A stretch of DNA of 64,000 bases from Thermococcus sp. LS1 (GCF_012027395.1 NZ_SNUJ01000002.1:554525-618524); one strand, 5' to 3'; numbered from the stretch's first letter, positions 10,502 to 20,195 are shown. The notes: a model not told the origin generated them from the letters alone. A program made the numbers and translations.

Positions 10502-10552
10502 TGCAAAAATTTTCCAATGACCCTTAGGTGACAGATTTTTAAAATTTTTGCA
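10502..10552. repeat. 12-bp perfect inverted repeat between divergent genes
   Basis: TGCAAAAATTTT at 10502-10513 and its exact reverse complement at 10541-10552 flank a 27-base spacer. It sits between the aIF1A promoter and the metal ABC transporter promoter. It could be a regulator binding site, for example for a metal-responsive repressor of the transporter, or a chance structure in AT-rich sequence. Confidence 0.6.
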
Positions 10553-10591
10553 CAGAGATTACCCAGAACTGCCCACTGATGGCACATTAAA

Positions 10592-10600
10592 GTTTAAAAG
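10592..10600 (+). promoter_or_regulatory. Probable promoter of metal ABC transporter operon
   Basis: GTTTAAAAG at 10592-10600 with A-rich sequence before it fits an archaeal TATA/BRE pair. A start of transcription near 10620 leaves a very short leader before ATG 10634. Confidence 0.4.
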
Positions 10601-10633
10601 CGCACCCTGCTAATGCACACTTTGGAGATAACC

Positions 10634-11422
10634 ATGAAGGCAGTAAAGGCCGAGAATCTAACAATACTCTACGAGGGGCAGAGAGCAGTGGAAGACGTAA
10701 CCTTCGAGCTAGGTGAAGGAGAGACCATGCTTCTACTCGGCCCCAACGGGGCAGGAAAGACCACACTTCTGAGAACCATAGCGGCGTTCCACAGGGAGTA
10801 TACTGGAAAGCTTGAAGTGTTCGGCAGAAAACCTGAAGATGCCAGGGATCTTATCTCCTACGTACCGCAGAGCTATGTGCTCAATGAGCGCGTCCCGCTT
10901 ACGGCCCTTGAGGTAGTTGCCATGGGCGGCATCTACCGGAAAGGCTTCGTCCACTTCAAAATCCCAAAGGAAATCCTCCAGAAAGCCGAGGAAGCTCTCG
11001 GCTTCGTTGGGCTGGCTCACGTTAAGGACAGGCTCTTCAGAGAGCTGAGCGGTGGCCAGAAGCAGAGGGTTCTCCTCGCGAGGGCACTCATGAGTGACCC
11101 CAGGCTTCTCCTCCTCGACGAACCGCTATCGGCTCTCGACCCGAGCGCAAGGGTCGAGGTGGCAAACGTTCTGGACAAGATAAAGCACGAAAGCAGAATA
11201 ACAATGATAATCACCACCCACGACGTCAACCCGCTGATAGACATCGGTGATAAGGTTCTCCTTCTCAACAGGCGCCTCATAGCCTTTGGAACGCCCGACG
11301 AAGTTCTCCGCGACGAGATAATCAAGACTGTCTACGGCCCGCTGGCAAAGGCGGTAAAGGTCGAGGACAAGCTGTACTGCATCATCGGCGACACCCACAT
11401 CCACGGGGGTGGCGGCAGATGA
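10634..11422 (+). CDS. Metal (zinc/manganese-type) ABC transporter, ATP-binding protein
   Basis: 262 residues. Complete ABC ATPase: Walker A GPNGAGKTT near residue 37, Q-loop YVPQSY, signature LSGGQKQR near residue 140, Walker B LLLLDEP, and the switch His in TTHD. Its partner, four bases overlapping downstream, is a ZnuB/MntB-type permease, so the pair belongs to the family importing zinc or manganese. GGAG precedes ATG 10634; an in-frame ATG at 10613 is possible but lacks a binding site. The C-terminus DTHIHGGGGR contains His residues. No substrate-binding lipoprotein gene is adjacent. Confidence 0.88.
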   Translation: MKAVKAENLTILYEGQRAVEDVTFELGEGETMLLLGPNGAGKTTLLRTIAAFHREYTGKLEVFGRKPEDARDLISYVPQSYVLNERVPLTALEVVAMGGIYRKGFVHFKIPKEILQKAEEALGFVGLAHVKDRLFRELSGGQKQRVLLARALMSDPRLLLLDEPLSALDPSARVEVANVLDKIKHESRITMIITTHDVNPLIDIGDKVLLLNRRLIAFGTPDEVLRDEIIKTVYGPLAKAVKVEDKLYCIIGDTHIHGGGGR

Positions 11423-12240
11423 TCCCCGAGTACCTCATCAGGGCGATTCTGGCGAGCATAATGGTGAGCGTCCTCCTCGGAATGCTCAGCCCGCTCATCA
11501 ACACCAAGGGGCTCGCCTTTCTCACTCACGCCATTTTCCACGCGCTCCTCTTTGGAGCGGTTCTCGGCATGATTCTCGGCCTGCTTTTCGAGAATATGGG
11601 GCTCGTTATGCTCGTTGCACTTGTCGTTACCGTTGCAATCGTCATCATAATCGCCCAGCTCGAAAAGCTCGGCTTCTCGCCTGATTCTGCCGTTGGTATA
11701 GTGGCCAGCTTCGTGGCTGGTCTGACGGTTCTCGGTTTTGGTGTACTCTACAAGGTGATGGCGACGAAGCCATACTTCCCGCTCAGCGAGAGCATCGTCT
11801 CCTACCTCACCGGTGAGATTTTCCTCATAACCCTGAACGACCTTACCATCCTCGTCCTCGGCGGTGCGGTTCTCTTCTTCGTCATGCTCTTCCTCTACCG
11901 CGATTTCCTCTATCTGAGCTTCGACCCTGAGGGACTGGAGAGCTACGGCGGCAACGCGAGGGCTTACCTCATGATTCTATACGTCCTCGTCGGAGCCATT
12001 GGAGCGCTCATCGTCCAGACCGTCGGTCTGATAACCCTTCAGGTGGTAGCCGTTCTTCCGGGAGCGATAGCCCTGATGGTGAGCGACAACATCAGGAAGA
12101 TACTTGCGGTTAGCCTGTTCCTTACCCTCGGAATACAGCTGTCCTCGGTTGTCCTCGCTTATTTCACGGACATACCGCCGAGCGGAATAGCAACGATAAT
12201 GCTGGGAGTAATCTACGGCATCCTTCTCTTCAGGAGGTGA
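11419..12240 (+). CDS. Metal ABC transporter permease (ZnuB family)
   Basis: 273 residues with eight or nine hydrophobic segments spread over the whole length, typical of the ABC-3 family of zinc/manganese permeases. Family marks are the early LLGMLSPLINTKGLAFLTHAIFHALLFG region (the usual H..L.G motif) and VLPGAIALMVSDNIRK near the end. The ATG overlaps the ATPase stop. Transport specificity cannot be decided because the binding protein is elsewhere. RNase HII follows after only 4 bases. Confidence 0.87.
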   Translation: MIPEYLIRAILASIMVSVLLGMLSPLINTKGLAFLTHAIFHALLFGAVLGMILGLLFENMGLVMLVALVVTVAIVIIIAQLEKLGFSPDSAVGIVASFVAGLTVLGFGVLYKVMATKPYFPLSESIVSYLTGEIFLITLNDLTILVLGGAVLFFVMLFLYRDFLYLSFDPEGLESYGGNARAYLMILYVLVGAIGALIVQTVGLITLQVVAVLPGAIALMVSDNIRKILAVSLFLTLGIQLSSVVLAYFTDIPPSGIATIMLGVIYGILLFRR

Positions 12241-12244
12241 AAGC

Positions 12245-12934
12245 TTGAAGCTCGCTGGAATAGATGAGGCTGGCAGAGGGCCCGTTCTCGGCCCGATGGT
12301 CATCGCGGCGGTTGTAGTGGATGAAAAGAACGTCCCTAAACTCGAGGAACTCGGTGTTAAGGACTCGAAGAAGCTCACTCCGAAGAGGAGAGAAAGGCTG
12401 TTCGATGAGATAGTGCAGCTTTTAGATGATTATGTAATTCTGGAATTATGGCCTGAGGAGATTGACTCCCGCGGGGGCACGCTCAACGAGTTCGAAGTGG
12501 AGAACTTCGTTAAAGCGCTCAACTCCCTCAAGGTCAAGCCAGACATCGTTTACATCGACGCGGCCGACGTCAAGGAAGCCCGCTTCGGCGAGGAGATAAA
12601 GGCAAAGCTGAACTTCGAGGCAGAGATAATAGCGGAGCACAAGGCCGACGACAAGTTCGTGCCGGTTTCTGCTGCCTCAATCCTTGCCAAGGTTACGCGT
12701 GATAGGGCAATAGAGAGGCTAAAGGAGGAGTACGGTGAGATAGGCTCCGGCTATCCGAGCGACCCGAGGACGAGGGCTTTTCTGGAGGAATACTACCGCA
12801 AGCACGGCGAGTTTCCGCCGATAGTAAGACGCACCTGGAAGACGCTGAGGAAGATAGAGGAAAAGCTCGCAAAGGAGATGAAGAAGAGAAGGGGACAGAT
12901 GAGCCTGGAGGAGTTTTTGAAGGGAAAATCCTAA
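12245..12934 (+). CDS. rnhB: Ribonuclease HII
   Basis: Cuts the RNA strand of RNA-DNA hybrids and removes ribonucleotides from DNA. 229 residues, the normal archaeal length. The catalytic acids are visible: D7 and E8 in GIDEAGRGP, Asp near residue 105 in YIDAADVK, and Asp near residue 137 in HKADDKFVPVSAAS, plus the C-terminal PCNA-facing tail ending MSLEEFLKGKS, which resembles a PIP box. The start is TTG 12245 with GGAGGTGAAAGC in front. It appears co-transcribed with the metal transporter. Confidence 0.95.
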   Translation: MKLAGIDEAGRGPVLGPMVIAAVVVDEKNVPKLEELGVKDSKKLTPKRRERLFDEIVQLLDDYVILELWPEEIDSRGGTLNEFEVENFVKALNSLKVKPDIVYIDAADVKEARFGEEIKAKLNFEAEIIAEHKADDKFVPVSAASILAKVTRDRAIERLKEEYGEIGSGYPSDPRTRAFLEEYYRKHGEFPPIVRRTWKTLRKIEEKLAKEMKKRRGQMSLEEFLKGKS

Positions 12935-13994
12935 CTATCAGCCGAAAGTTTCTTTAAAAACTCCTCCGCCTTCTCAAACTCCCCCTTTCTCAGCAGGAGT
13001 GCAACGGTGGAGTATACACCGAGGAGTTTAAGGTTTCTCCCTTCGAGGAGCTTTTCTATTTGGGCGTCGAGCTCTTTAAGGGCTTTTTCAACGGCCTTCT
13101 CAGAGTAGTCCGCGAACTTTAATCCGCTGAGGATGCCGAGGAGTTTTTGGGCTTCGAGCTTGATGTTCTCGGATGCTCCCGCCTTTCTCAGCTCCTCCTC
13201 GACTGCCTTCTTGGTTGCCGGGTATTTTGGTTTCCCCGGTTCTACCTTCTTCCCGCTGATCTCCGCCAAGAACTGACGGAACTCTTCGAGTTCCGGCTCG
13301 ATGTCAATGCCCGCGTTCCGGAGGACGACGAAAGGATCGTCAGTGGAATATTCAAGTGCCTTTTCAGCTATTTTTGCCCTCTCCTCAGTGAGTTTTGGGA
13401 GTTCTGGGAGGAGCTTATCAACTATCTTAAATGTCTTCTCAAATGCTTGTTCCATCACTTTTGCTGTTTTTTCTTCGTCTGTAATAAGCCCTTGCTCCCT
13501 TGCGTGGTGTGCTATTGCCCTCGCGAGCTGCGTGTATTTCTTCTTTATCGTGCTGTAGTCTTCCTTGAGTGTGTAACTTGCATTTAAGACCTTTTCTATT
13601 GGCTTTGCTGCTTCCGGGTTATGCGTCCCTGTGTGGTATGCCATTGCTATCGTCAGGATTGTATGCAAGAGCGGGTAGTGTGCGACCATTGCACGGTGTA
13701 AGGGATCTCTCACTTCATCAACGTATTTTTTTTGTATCCTGCACCTTTCGTTACCTTCGGACCGATGCCCTCATCGTGGTAAAGGATCTTTTTTACGTGT
13801 TCCACATCTTGCTCTGGGGTTGCTCGTGCCAGTATCTTGTACAATCCCGTTCCATGATAGAACACGATATCACTTATAGTGTGTAGCAAATCCTCAGTAA
13901 TTCCTGGCGGGTATTCAACCTTTTTCTTCCCTTCCTTCTTCTTTCCCCCGAATATGAACATCCCGGCGAGAGGCAAGAGGGACAAGGACACCAC
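12931..13994 (-). CDS. Unknown protein, split by a frameshift at an A8 run
   Basis: Two open frames, 13710-13994 and 12931-13713, overlap by 4 bases. If the run of eight A (minus strand, 13724-13733 region) had nine, they join in one 354-residue frame and the junction reads KKKYVDEVRDPLHRA. The first part has a short hydrophobic N-terminus followed by lysines (FIFGGKKKEGKKK) and a helical segment; the second is charged and helix-rich. I do not recognise a family. The 3' end overlaps the rnhB end (convergent). Either a base is missing in the assembly, or A8 allows slippage, or the gene is broken. Confidence 0.6.
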
Positions 13995-13997
13995 CCC

Positions 13998-15380
13998 TCA
14001 AACTTCTCTCCCATGAGAAATAAGCCTTTCGAAGTCAGCCAAATCCCAAACCTGCCAGCCTTCCGCCCTAAGCTCTTCCTTACCCTCCACGCCCTTCGCC
14101 ACCAGTCCGTAGAACTTCTCCCATCCATCCAACCCAACAAGCTCCGCCTTCCTCTCAAGGTCTCTCAGAATTCCCCGCGCTCCCCTCTCGCTCAGCTCCT
14201 TCCACTTAACCTCAACAAACAGGGCTTTTCTCTCCCTCTCGTTCAAAGCCACCAGATCAATCTCCTCCCCTCTATGCCACCAGCGGCCGATTGTGGTAAA
14301 GCGGAAGGGGAGCTCGTCGATGTGATTTAGTTCTATGAGAAACTCCTTTGAGACTTCTTCGAACCGTCTTGAAAAGACCCTCTGGAGTCCCTCTTTGACG
14401 TTCTCCGGGCTGAGAATTCCAAGTTCTATCTCCGTTTTGTTGGGATGGACTATGGAGAACCACGTGAGGAGCATTGGGTCTTTGATCCTGTAAAGCCCCC
14501 GCTTTTCTTTTCTCGCAACGGGGAGCTGGCGTTCAACGAAGCCAAGGCGTATCAGCGTCTCAAGGTAGGGGTATATCCTCCTCCCCTCGACGCCCACGTA
14601 GGTGGCTATCTCGCTCGGCCTCTCTCGACCCTCGGCTATGGCGGCGAGTATTGAGAAATAGAACTTCAGCTCCCTGAGCTCCTGAGAGAGGATGATGTAC
14701 GGTTCATCGTAGAAAAAGCCCTCGGGGGATAAAAACTCGTTCTCAACGAGCTGGTGGACATCAGAATAGCGGGCGGCTATCGAAAGGTACGCCGGGACGC
14801 CGCCAATGAGCATGTAACTCCTAAGGCCGCTCTGGAAGTTATCAAAGAACCCCATGGAGTTGAACAGGTTCAAAGGCCTAAGCATGAAGCCCGCCGTTCG
14901 CCTGCCGTAGAGGGGCGAGGAGTAGCTAAGCACGTCATCAACCATCATACCCATCAGCGAACCGGAGAGAACGAACATAACGGGTCTCTTGCTGAGTTCG
15001 TGGTCCCAGGCCCTCTGGAGGGCACTTAAGATACCCCTGTCACTTTTAACGGCATACGTGAACTCGTCGAGCACTATGAGGGTTTTTTCCTTGATCTTGG
15101 ATGCAAGATACTTGAAGAGAGGATACCAGTCATTGAAACTCAAGAAGATATCGTCCCCATAAAACTCTGCGAGCTCTTCCCGAATAACCTTTATCTGGTT
15201 CTCCTTCGTGCCTTCGGTAAAGGTGTGGAAGAAAACTTTTCTTCCACGGGAAAACTCCACCAGCAGTCTCGTCTTTCCAACCCTTCTCCTGCCGTAGACC
15301 ACGACGAACGAGGGAACTCTCTCCCATTCCCTATCGAGTATTCCCAGCTCCCTCTCCCGGTCGATAAATAAACTAATCAT
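13998..15380 (-). CDS. Archaeal ATPase with C-terminal DUF234 nuclease-like domain
   Basis: 460 residues. N-terminal AAA/STAND-type ATPase: Walker A YGRRRVGKTRLL near residue 33, Walker B TLIVLDEFTYA near residue 105, and an arginine-rich sensor segment. A winged-helix part follows near residues 250-310 (RPSEIATYVGVEGRRIYPYLETL). The C-terminal DUF234 domain has an ID...VEVKW restriction-endonuclease-like core (GEEIDLVALNERERKALFVEVKW). These families are expanded in Thermococcales and unlinked to any proven process. The start codon lies in a nested set of palindromes (15372-15406). Confidence 0.85.
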   Translation of the reverse strand: MISLFIDRERELGILDREWERVPSFVVVYGRRRVGKTRLLVEFSRGRKVFFHTFTEGTKENQIKVIREELAEFYGDDIFLSFNDWYPLFKYLASKIKEKTLIVLDEFTYAVKSDRGILSALQRAWDHELSKRPVMFVLSGSLMGMMVDDVLSYSSPLYGRRTAGFMLRPLNLFNSMGFFDNFQSGLRSYMLIGGVPAYLSIAARYSDVHQLVENEFLSPEGFFYDEPYIILSQELRELKFYFSILAAIAEGRERPSEIATYVGVEGRRIYPYLETLIRLGFVERQLPVARKEKRGLYRIKDPMLLTWFSIVHPNKTEIELGILSPENVKEGLQRVFSRRFEEVSKEFLIELNHIDELPFRFTTIGRWWHRGEEIDLVALNERERKALFVEVKWKELSERGARGILRDLERKAELVGLDGWEKFYGLVAKGVEGKEELRAEGWQVWDLADFERLISHGREV

Positions 15381-15406
15381 GATTAGTACTAAACAGCCTT
15401 AGTACT
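15372..15406. repeat. Overlapping palindromes covering the start of the DUF234 ATPase gene
   Basis: A perfect 16-base palindrome (ACTAATCATGATTAGT, 15372-15387) spans the start codon itself. It overlaps a second perfect inverted repeat, AGTACTAA at 15385-15392 and TTAGTACT at 15399-15406 with a 6-base spacer. Such symmetry at a start codon fits a dimeric repressor site, possibly autoregulation. Confidence 0.6.
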
Positions 15407-15423
15407 TAAGTCTTTCGGGGTCT

Positions 15424-16809
15424 TCATCTTCCCAGCCTCAGTCTGACCCTATCCTTCACGTCCAGCAACCACTCCAGGTAAGCCCACAGCGACTCCCTGA
15501 AGGCTTCCCACTTGAGGAGCTCGTTCAATGCCACGCCCATGACCACGGCCGCAGGTGGAACGAGAACGGTCGCGTAGAAGCTGAACTGCGTCGTTCCCCC
15601 GAGGATGTACTGAAGAGCGAAGAAGTAAATCGTGCTCCAAAAGACGCCAAAGGGGGCGAGGATTCCGGGCTTCCTCTTGTACAACCACGGCATGGCGAAT
15701 ATGAAGAGCACCATTCCGAGGAGAAGGAAGGGATCCGTCTGGGCGAAGATGTTGGGGTCATAGTGGAGCGCGAAGGCCTTCTTGTTTATGAACCACTCCC
15801 AGAACGGAGAGGCCGCAGGGTGGCCGCCCTTGGAGCTGAGGTGCCAGCGGAAGCTGCCGAGGAACTCCCTGAACCACTTCTCAGGCCCAACAGCCACCAT
15901 AGCAGGAACGTTTGGCAGAAGGAAGCCGATGGCAGGAAATACCGCTATGGTGAGAAGAAAGCTCACGAGGCGGTTCTCTCGTTTGAATGCCCTGATTAAG
16001 AGCACCGGCCAGCCGAAGGCACCGCTGAGCTTTGCGGCCGCGGCTAAGCCAATGGCAAAACCCGAGGCACGTCTCTTCTCAAAGACGAGCAGGGCCATGA
16101 AGAGCGCCACAAAGAAGGCGACGTGAATATCGAGCATTGCAACTACTGCAGTCGCCTGAAGCGTCGGGTCTGCAGCGGAAAAGAGAAGCGCTATGAGCGA
16201 AGCGAGATAGCTCCTGCTTATCCTGTAGGTGGCGAGCAGGACGAGAACCTGGATTAGAACGAAGGCGATAAGACCCGGGAGACGCCAGTTGATGGGTTTG
16301 TCCTCAAGAATCATGCCGAGCATTATGAGGTCCTTCCCAAGGAACGGGTGTTCCAGGTTGAGGTAGTTCTGGATGTTATCCTTGTCCGGGTACCAGTAGC
16401 CTGGGACGACATAATAGGCATCAGAAGGAATCTCGCGCGAGAGTTCGTCGAGGAACGGCTCAAGGTTCTCAACCGGAATTTCAAAGTAAACGGCCGGGAA
16501 CTTGAGATACTCTTTTTCATAGGTTGCGTTGTAGCGGAGGGCCATCTTCTCAACAAGATACTGGTACTTTATCCGCACGCTCGTGTTGGCGAATATTATG
16601 TTAACCCCTGCAGAATGGGTAGTTTCGTTGATGTAGTGGAGCTCCACGCCGAGCCTGTGAAGGATGTTCCTAGAGGCCGGGACGTACCACACCTCGTCGC
16701 TGATGTAGCCCCTAAGTTTCGGCTGAGAGGCGAAGTCATACAGGTACCAGAAGGAGCCGATGATTATGAGGCCAGAGATGAGAATGAACGCTGTTCTCTT
16801 CCAGTCCAT
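15424..16809 (-). CDS. Membrane glycosyltransferase, PMT/ArnT-like (GT-C fold)
   Basis: 461 residues with about ten transmembrane segments beginning at residue 7. After the first segment, a DEVWYVPASRNIL motif holds the acidic DE residues expected in the first external loop of GT-C enzymes (dolichyl-phosphate-sugar users). The middle carries repeated hydrophobic blocks, for example LIAFVLIQVLVLL. Likely transfers a sugar from a lipid carrier to protein or lipid on the outer face. Start ATG 16809 has GGTGATATA before it. The exact sugar and acceptor are unknown. Confidence 0.72.
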   Translation of the reverse strand: MDWKRTAFILISGLIIIGSFWYLYDFASQPKLRGYISDEVWYVPASRNILHRLGVELHYINETTHSAGVNIIFANTSVRIKYQYLVEKMALRYNATYEKEYLKFPAVYFEIPVENLEPFLDELSREIPSDAYYVVPGYWYPDKDNIQNYLNLEHPFLGKDLIMLGMILEDKPINWRLPGLIAFVLIQVLVLLATYRISRSYLASLIALLFSAADPTLQATAVVAMLDIHVAFFVALFMALLVFEKRRASGFAIGLAAAAKLSGAFGWPVLLIRAFKRENRLVSFLLTIAVFPAIGFLLPNVPAMVAVGPEKWFREFLGSFRWHLSSKGGHPAASPFWEWFINKKAFALHYDPNIFAQTDPFLLLGMVLFIFAMPWLYKRKPGILAPFGVFWSTIYFFALQYILGGTTQFSFYATVLVPPAAVVMGVALNELLKWEAFRESLWAYLEWLLDVKDRVRLRLGR

Positions 16810-16868
16810 TATATCACCGGGAAGATTAGCGCGGCAACGTTTTTAAGCCTCTCCCCGAGGTTGGAAAC

Positions 16869-18017
16869 ATGAGCGAGATAACCGAAGAGCAGATAAGCCT
16901 CGCCGTCGAGATGATTAGAAAGGGCCTGGACAAGAGAAAGATTCGCGCCAAGCTCGGCGAGAACTGGAAGGAAATAGTCGAGATAGCCCGCGCAAGGATA
17001 AGGGCCAAGGACAAGTTCTCGCGCGACGACCTCTGGATGGATCTGGAAGGCCTCCGCTACGCCACCCATGAGGTCGTTGCAAAATACCGCGCCGAGAGAC
17101 TGGCCGAGTTCGGAGTTAAGAGCATAGCCGACGTTTCGTGCGGAATAGGCATACAGCTCATCTTCTACGCGATGAAGGTAGAGAAGGCCTACGGAGTTGA
17201 TATAGACCCCAAGAAGATAGAGTTCGCGAGGAAAAACGCCGAGAAGTACGGCGTTAGAAACATCGAGTTCATAAACGCCGATTCCCTCGCACCCGAAACG
17301 GTAGAACGCATCGATGCCGAAGTGATCTTCTCTGACCCTGCCCGTCCTCCGGAGATGCCGGAGAGAAGGCTCGAGGATTTACTTCCAAGCCCCCTGGCGA
17401 TTTATGAATCGTACAAGCACAAAACCGATTCCTTCATCTTCGACCTTCCGCCACAGATAAGGCGCGAAAAGGTTCCCTGGAAGGGCGAGTTCGAGTACAT
17501 CGACCTGTTCGGCCACCTGAACAGGCTGACCTTCTACACGGAGCCCCTGGCAAAGGCAGAGCGGAGCGCGGTGGTTCTGCCAAAAGGGGTTCGCCTTGAG
17601 AGCAATCCCAATCTCGAGGACATCGTAACCTGGATCGAGGAGCCTAAGCAGTACCTCTATGAGATTCCGCAGGCGGTGGACTACGCCGATTTGCTGAATG
17701 AACTCTTCCACACTGTCAATGGCGAGCTGAAGATGCTCCTCCGCGAGAAAAGGCGCGTTCTGGCGACGAGCGACGAGAGAGTCGAGAGCGACTACTTCAA
17801 GCGCTCCTACGCCGTCGTTGGCCTCACCAAATTCCACCCGCTCAGAATCAATGATTTCCTCAGAAAGGAGGGCTTTGGAAGGGCCACGCTGAGGATAAGC
17901 ATCCCTGAGAACGAGTACTGGCGGTTTAGGAAGCGCATCGAAGCAAACCTGAAGGGTGACAGAAGGGCCTTCGTCTTCCAGTTCAAGGACAAGGCGATAA
18001 TAGCGGAGGCGCTATAG
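16869..18017 (+). CDS. SAM-dependent methyltransferase with C-terminal THUMP-like domain
   Basis: 382 residues. A helical N-terminus is followed by a class I methyltransferase core: [15 protein letters not shown] near residue 97 (motif I), [15 protein letters not shown] (motif II), and a SDPARPPE catalytic-type loop near residue 155. The C-terminal third ([20 protein letters not shown] to the end) resembles the THUMP-like domain found at the end of related archaeal and bacterial methyltransferases, suggesting an RNA substrate. Start ATG 16869, divergent from the GT-C gene. Confidence 0.72.
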   Translation: MSEITEEQISLAVEMIRKGLDKRKIRAKLGENWKEIVEIARARIRAKDKFSRDDLWMDLEGLRYATHEVVAKYRAERLAEFGVKSIADVSCGIGIQLIFYAMKVEKAYGVDIDPKKIEFARKNAEKYGVRNIEFINADSLAPETVERIDAEVIFSDPARPPEMPERRLEDLLPSPLAIYESYKHKTDSFIFDLPPQIRREKVPWKGEFEYIDLFGHLNRLTFYTEPLAKAERSAVVLPKGVRLESNPNLEDIVTWIEEPKQYLYEIPQAVDYADLLNELFHTVNGELKMLLREKRRVLATSDERVESDYFKRSYAVVGLTKFHPLRINDFLRKEGFGRATLRISIPENEYWRFRKRIEANLKGDRRAFVFQFKDKAIIAEAL

Positions 18018-18206
18018 CTCTTCTATTTTGGCGTTCCTTATCTTCTTCGAACCTATCCGGAGCTTTTTGAAGTAAACTACATGTTCTTCAGGTAGAAAAG
18101 ATTCCAGGCTCGTAGATTTGAGGCGCTTTTTCTTTTTGCGGGGTGTATCACTTCCGGAAACCTTCGGCGCGGCGTTGGCTATGAACTCGTCGAGCTTCCT
18201 GTCCAT
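18012..18206 (-). CDS. TIP, small PCNA-binding inhibitor protein
   Basis: 64 residues, start ATG 18206 after GGGTGGGTCA. The sequence [15 protein letters not shown], a lysine-rich middle ([11 protein letters not shown]) and a [17 protein letters not shown] segment are visible. By size, charge and position between the methyltransferase and glmS it matches, from memory, the Thermococcales inhibitor of PCNA (TIP, described in T. kodakarensis), which binds the PCNA surface without a standard PIP box. The identification is mainly positional and from recall. It converges with the methyltransferase gene and overlaps it by 6 bases. Confidence 0.7.
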   Translation of the reverse strand: MDRKLDEFIANAAPKVSGSDTPRKKKKRLKSTSLESFLPEEHVVYFKKLRIGSKKIRNAKIEEL

Positions 18207-18320
18207 TGACCCACCCAGATGGGATAGACCGCTGGGTATAAAGGCTTTTCCTCCCATCGACGGTTGCACCAAAGGATATATCAACGGTCGCCCCCGGGAT
18301 TAATGTGGCCATTGAGAAAC

Positions 18321-18330
18321 GCTTTTAACT
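18321..18330 (+). promoter_or_regulatory. Probable glmS promoter (TATA box)
   Basis: GCTTTTAACT about 47-56 bases before ATG 18377, with the AAC upstream serving as a possible BRE. The sequence up to 18376 holds no gene. Confidence 0.4.
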
Positions 18331-18376
18331 TCCGGGATTTATTTAGGGAAAGAGTAACAGAGGCGGGTGGAAAGTA

Positions 18377-20185
18377 ATGTGCGGCATAATCGGGTACATA
18401 GGCGAAAGACCTGCCTGTCAGGTTATTGTTAAGGGCCTCAAGCGCCTTGAGTACAGAGGTTACGATTCTGTTGGAATAGTCACCGAGGAAAACGGTGAGC
18501 TTCATATTAAGAAGGGTGCCGGGAGGATAGACGAGCTCGCTGAAAAGCTCGGCCTTCTTGAGATGCCCGGAAAAAGGGGCATAGGCCACACCCGTTGGGC
18601 CACCCACGGCGTTCCGAACGATATTAACGCTCATCCCCAGACCGACTGCTCAGGCAAAATCGCCCTCGTCCACAACGGCATAATCGAGAACTACGGGGAG
18701 ATAAAAGAGGAGCTCCTCAAAAGGGGACACATCTTCAAGAGCGATACTGATACTGAGGTCATAGCTCACCTCATAGAGGAGGAGCTCAAGTCGAGCGAGA
18801 ACTTTGAAGAAGCCATGAGAAAAGCACTGCTCAAGCTCAAGGGCTCTTTCGCGCTGGGAATAATCTACACGGAAGAGCCGGACAGGCTCTACTTTGTGAG
18901 GAACGAGAGCCCGCTCGTTCTGGGCATAGGTGAGGGAGAAAACTTCGCGGCAAGCGATGTGCCTGCGTTTTTGGAGTACACCAACAGGGCCGTTTTCCTT
19001 GACGATGGGGAATACGCGGTGATAACGAAGGATTCCTACGTCGTTAAAAAGATCTCAACCGGCGAAATCGTTGAGAAGCCAGTCCACGAGATAGAGTGGA
19101 CCCTTGAGATGGCCGAGAAGGCTGGTTATGAGCACTTCATGCTGAAGGAGATCTACGAGCAGCCGAGGGCGATAAGGGACGCAATCCACGGCAACGCGGA
19201 AGTTATAGAGAATGTCGCCAAGGAGATAGCGAAGTACGATAAAATCTTCTTCGTTGCAATGGGAACCTCCTACCACGCCGCCCTGGTCGGGAAATACCTC
19301 CTCCAGCGCCTGGCGAAGAAGGTTCCAATCGTTGAAGAAGCCAGCGAATTCCGCTATGAAATGGAAGACCTGATAGACGAGGATACGCTCGTCATAGCCA
19401 TAACCCAGAGCGGCGAGACTGCAGACACTCTGGCAGCCATGAAGCTGGCGAAAGCCAAGGGTGCAAAAGTCCTCGCCATAGTCAATGTCGTCGGCAGCAT
19501 GGCAACCAGAATAGCGGATTTAACCCTCTACACCCACGCGGGGCCGGAGATAGGCGTTGCCGCAACTAAAACCTACACCACCCAGCTTACCGTTCTTACC
19601 ATGCTCGCCACAGCTCTCGCAAGGGTTCTTGGAACCGCCAGCGAGGAATACCTGAACGAACTTGAGAGTAAGCTGAAAGAAGTCCCAGAGCTTGTTGAGA
19701 AAGTCCTCAAGCATGACGGCGCACTCAGGGAGCTCGCTGAGGGACTTAAGGAAAAGAGGGACTTCTTCTACATCGGAAGGAGCATAGGCGTCCCCACCGC
19801 CCTGGAAGGAGCGCTCAAGCTCAAGGAGATAAGCTACATCCACGCCGAGGGGCTGAGCGCGGGTGAGCTGAAGCACGGCCCGCTGGCACTGCTTGAAGAC
19901 GGCGTTCCTGTGGTTGCAATCGCCCCCAGCGGAAAGACCTTCGACAAGATGGTGTCGAACATAGAGGAATCGAAGGCGAGGGGCGCATACATAATAGCCC
20001 TGGGCGATAATGAGAGTCTTAAGAGGGTCTCGGATGTTCTCATAGAGATGCCTCCAATGGACGAGCTGCTTACACCCATAGTTTACGTCGTCCCGCTCCA
20101 GATCCTCGCATATCATCTCGCCGTCCTCAGGGGCAACGACCCCGACAAGCCGAGGAATTTGGCCAAGTCAGTTACCGTTGAATGA
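18377..20185 (+). CDS. glmS: Glutamine-fructose-6-phosphate aminotransferase (isomerizing)
   Basis: Makes glucosamine-6-phosphate, the entry step to UDP-GlcNAc and so to the glycans used by the AglB enzyme encoded next. 602 residues, full length. The N-terminal class II amidotransferase begins [12 protein letters not shown] with the nucleophile Cys2 exposed after Met removal, and shows HTRWATHG and HNGIIENY. Two SIS sugar-isomerase domains follow ([32 protein letters not shown]; the C-terminal [12 protein letters not shown] end). aglB starts 10 bases after its stop, suggesting one transcript. Confidence 0.97.
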   Translation: MCGIIGYIGERPACQVIVKGLKRLEYRGYDSVGIVTEENGELHIKKGAGRIDELAEKLGLLEMPGKRGIGHTRWATHGVPNDINAHPQTDCSGKIALVHNGIIENYGEIKEELLKRGHIFKSDTDTEVIAHLIEEELKSSENFEEAMRKALLKLKGSFALGIIYTEEPDRLYFVRNESPLVLGIGEGENFAASDVPAFLEYTNRAVFLDDGEYAVITKDSYVVKKISTGEIVEKPVHEIEWTLEMAEKAGYEHFMLKEIYEQPRAIRDAIHGNAEVIENVAKEIAKYDKIFFVAMGTSYHAALVGKYLLQRLAKKVPIVEEASEFRYEMEDLIDEDTLVIAITQSGETADTLAAMKLAKAKGAKVLAIVNVVGSMATRIADLTLYTHAGPEIGVAATKTYTTQLTVLTMLATALARVLGTASEEYLNELESKLKEVPELVEKVLKHDGALRELAEGLKEKRDFFYIGRSIGVPTALEGALKLKEISYIHAEGLSAGELKHGPLALLEDGVPVVAIAPSGKTFDKMVSNIEESKARGAYIIALGDNESLKRVSDVLIEMPPMDELLTPIVYVVPLQILAYHLAVLRGNDPDKPRNLAKSVTVE

Positions 20186-20195
20186 GGTGGTTTGA

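Noticed and set aside
13998..15380. Transposase or mobile element for the DUF234 ATPase
   Set aside because: No terminal repeats or target duplication around it; the palindromes lie only at the gene start.
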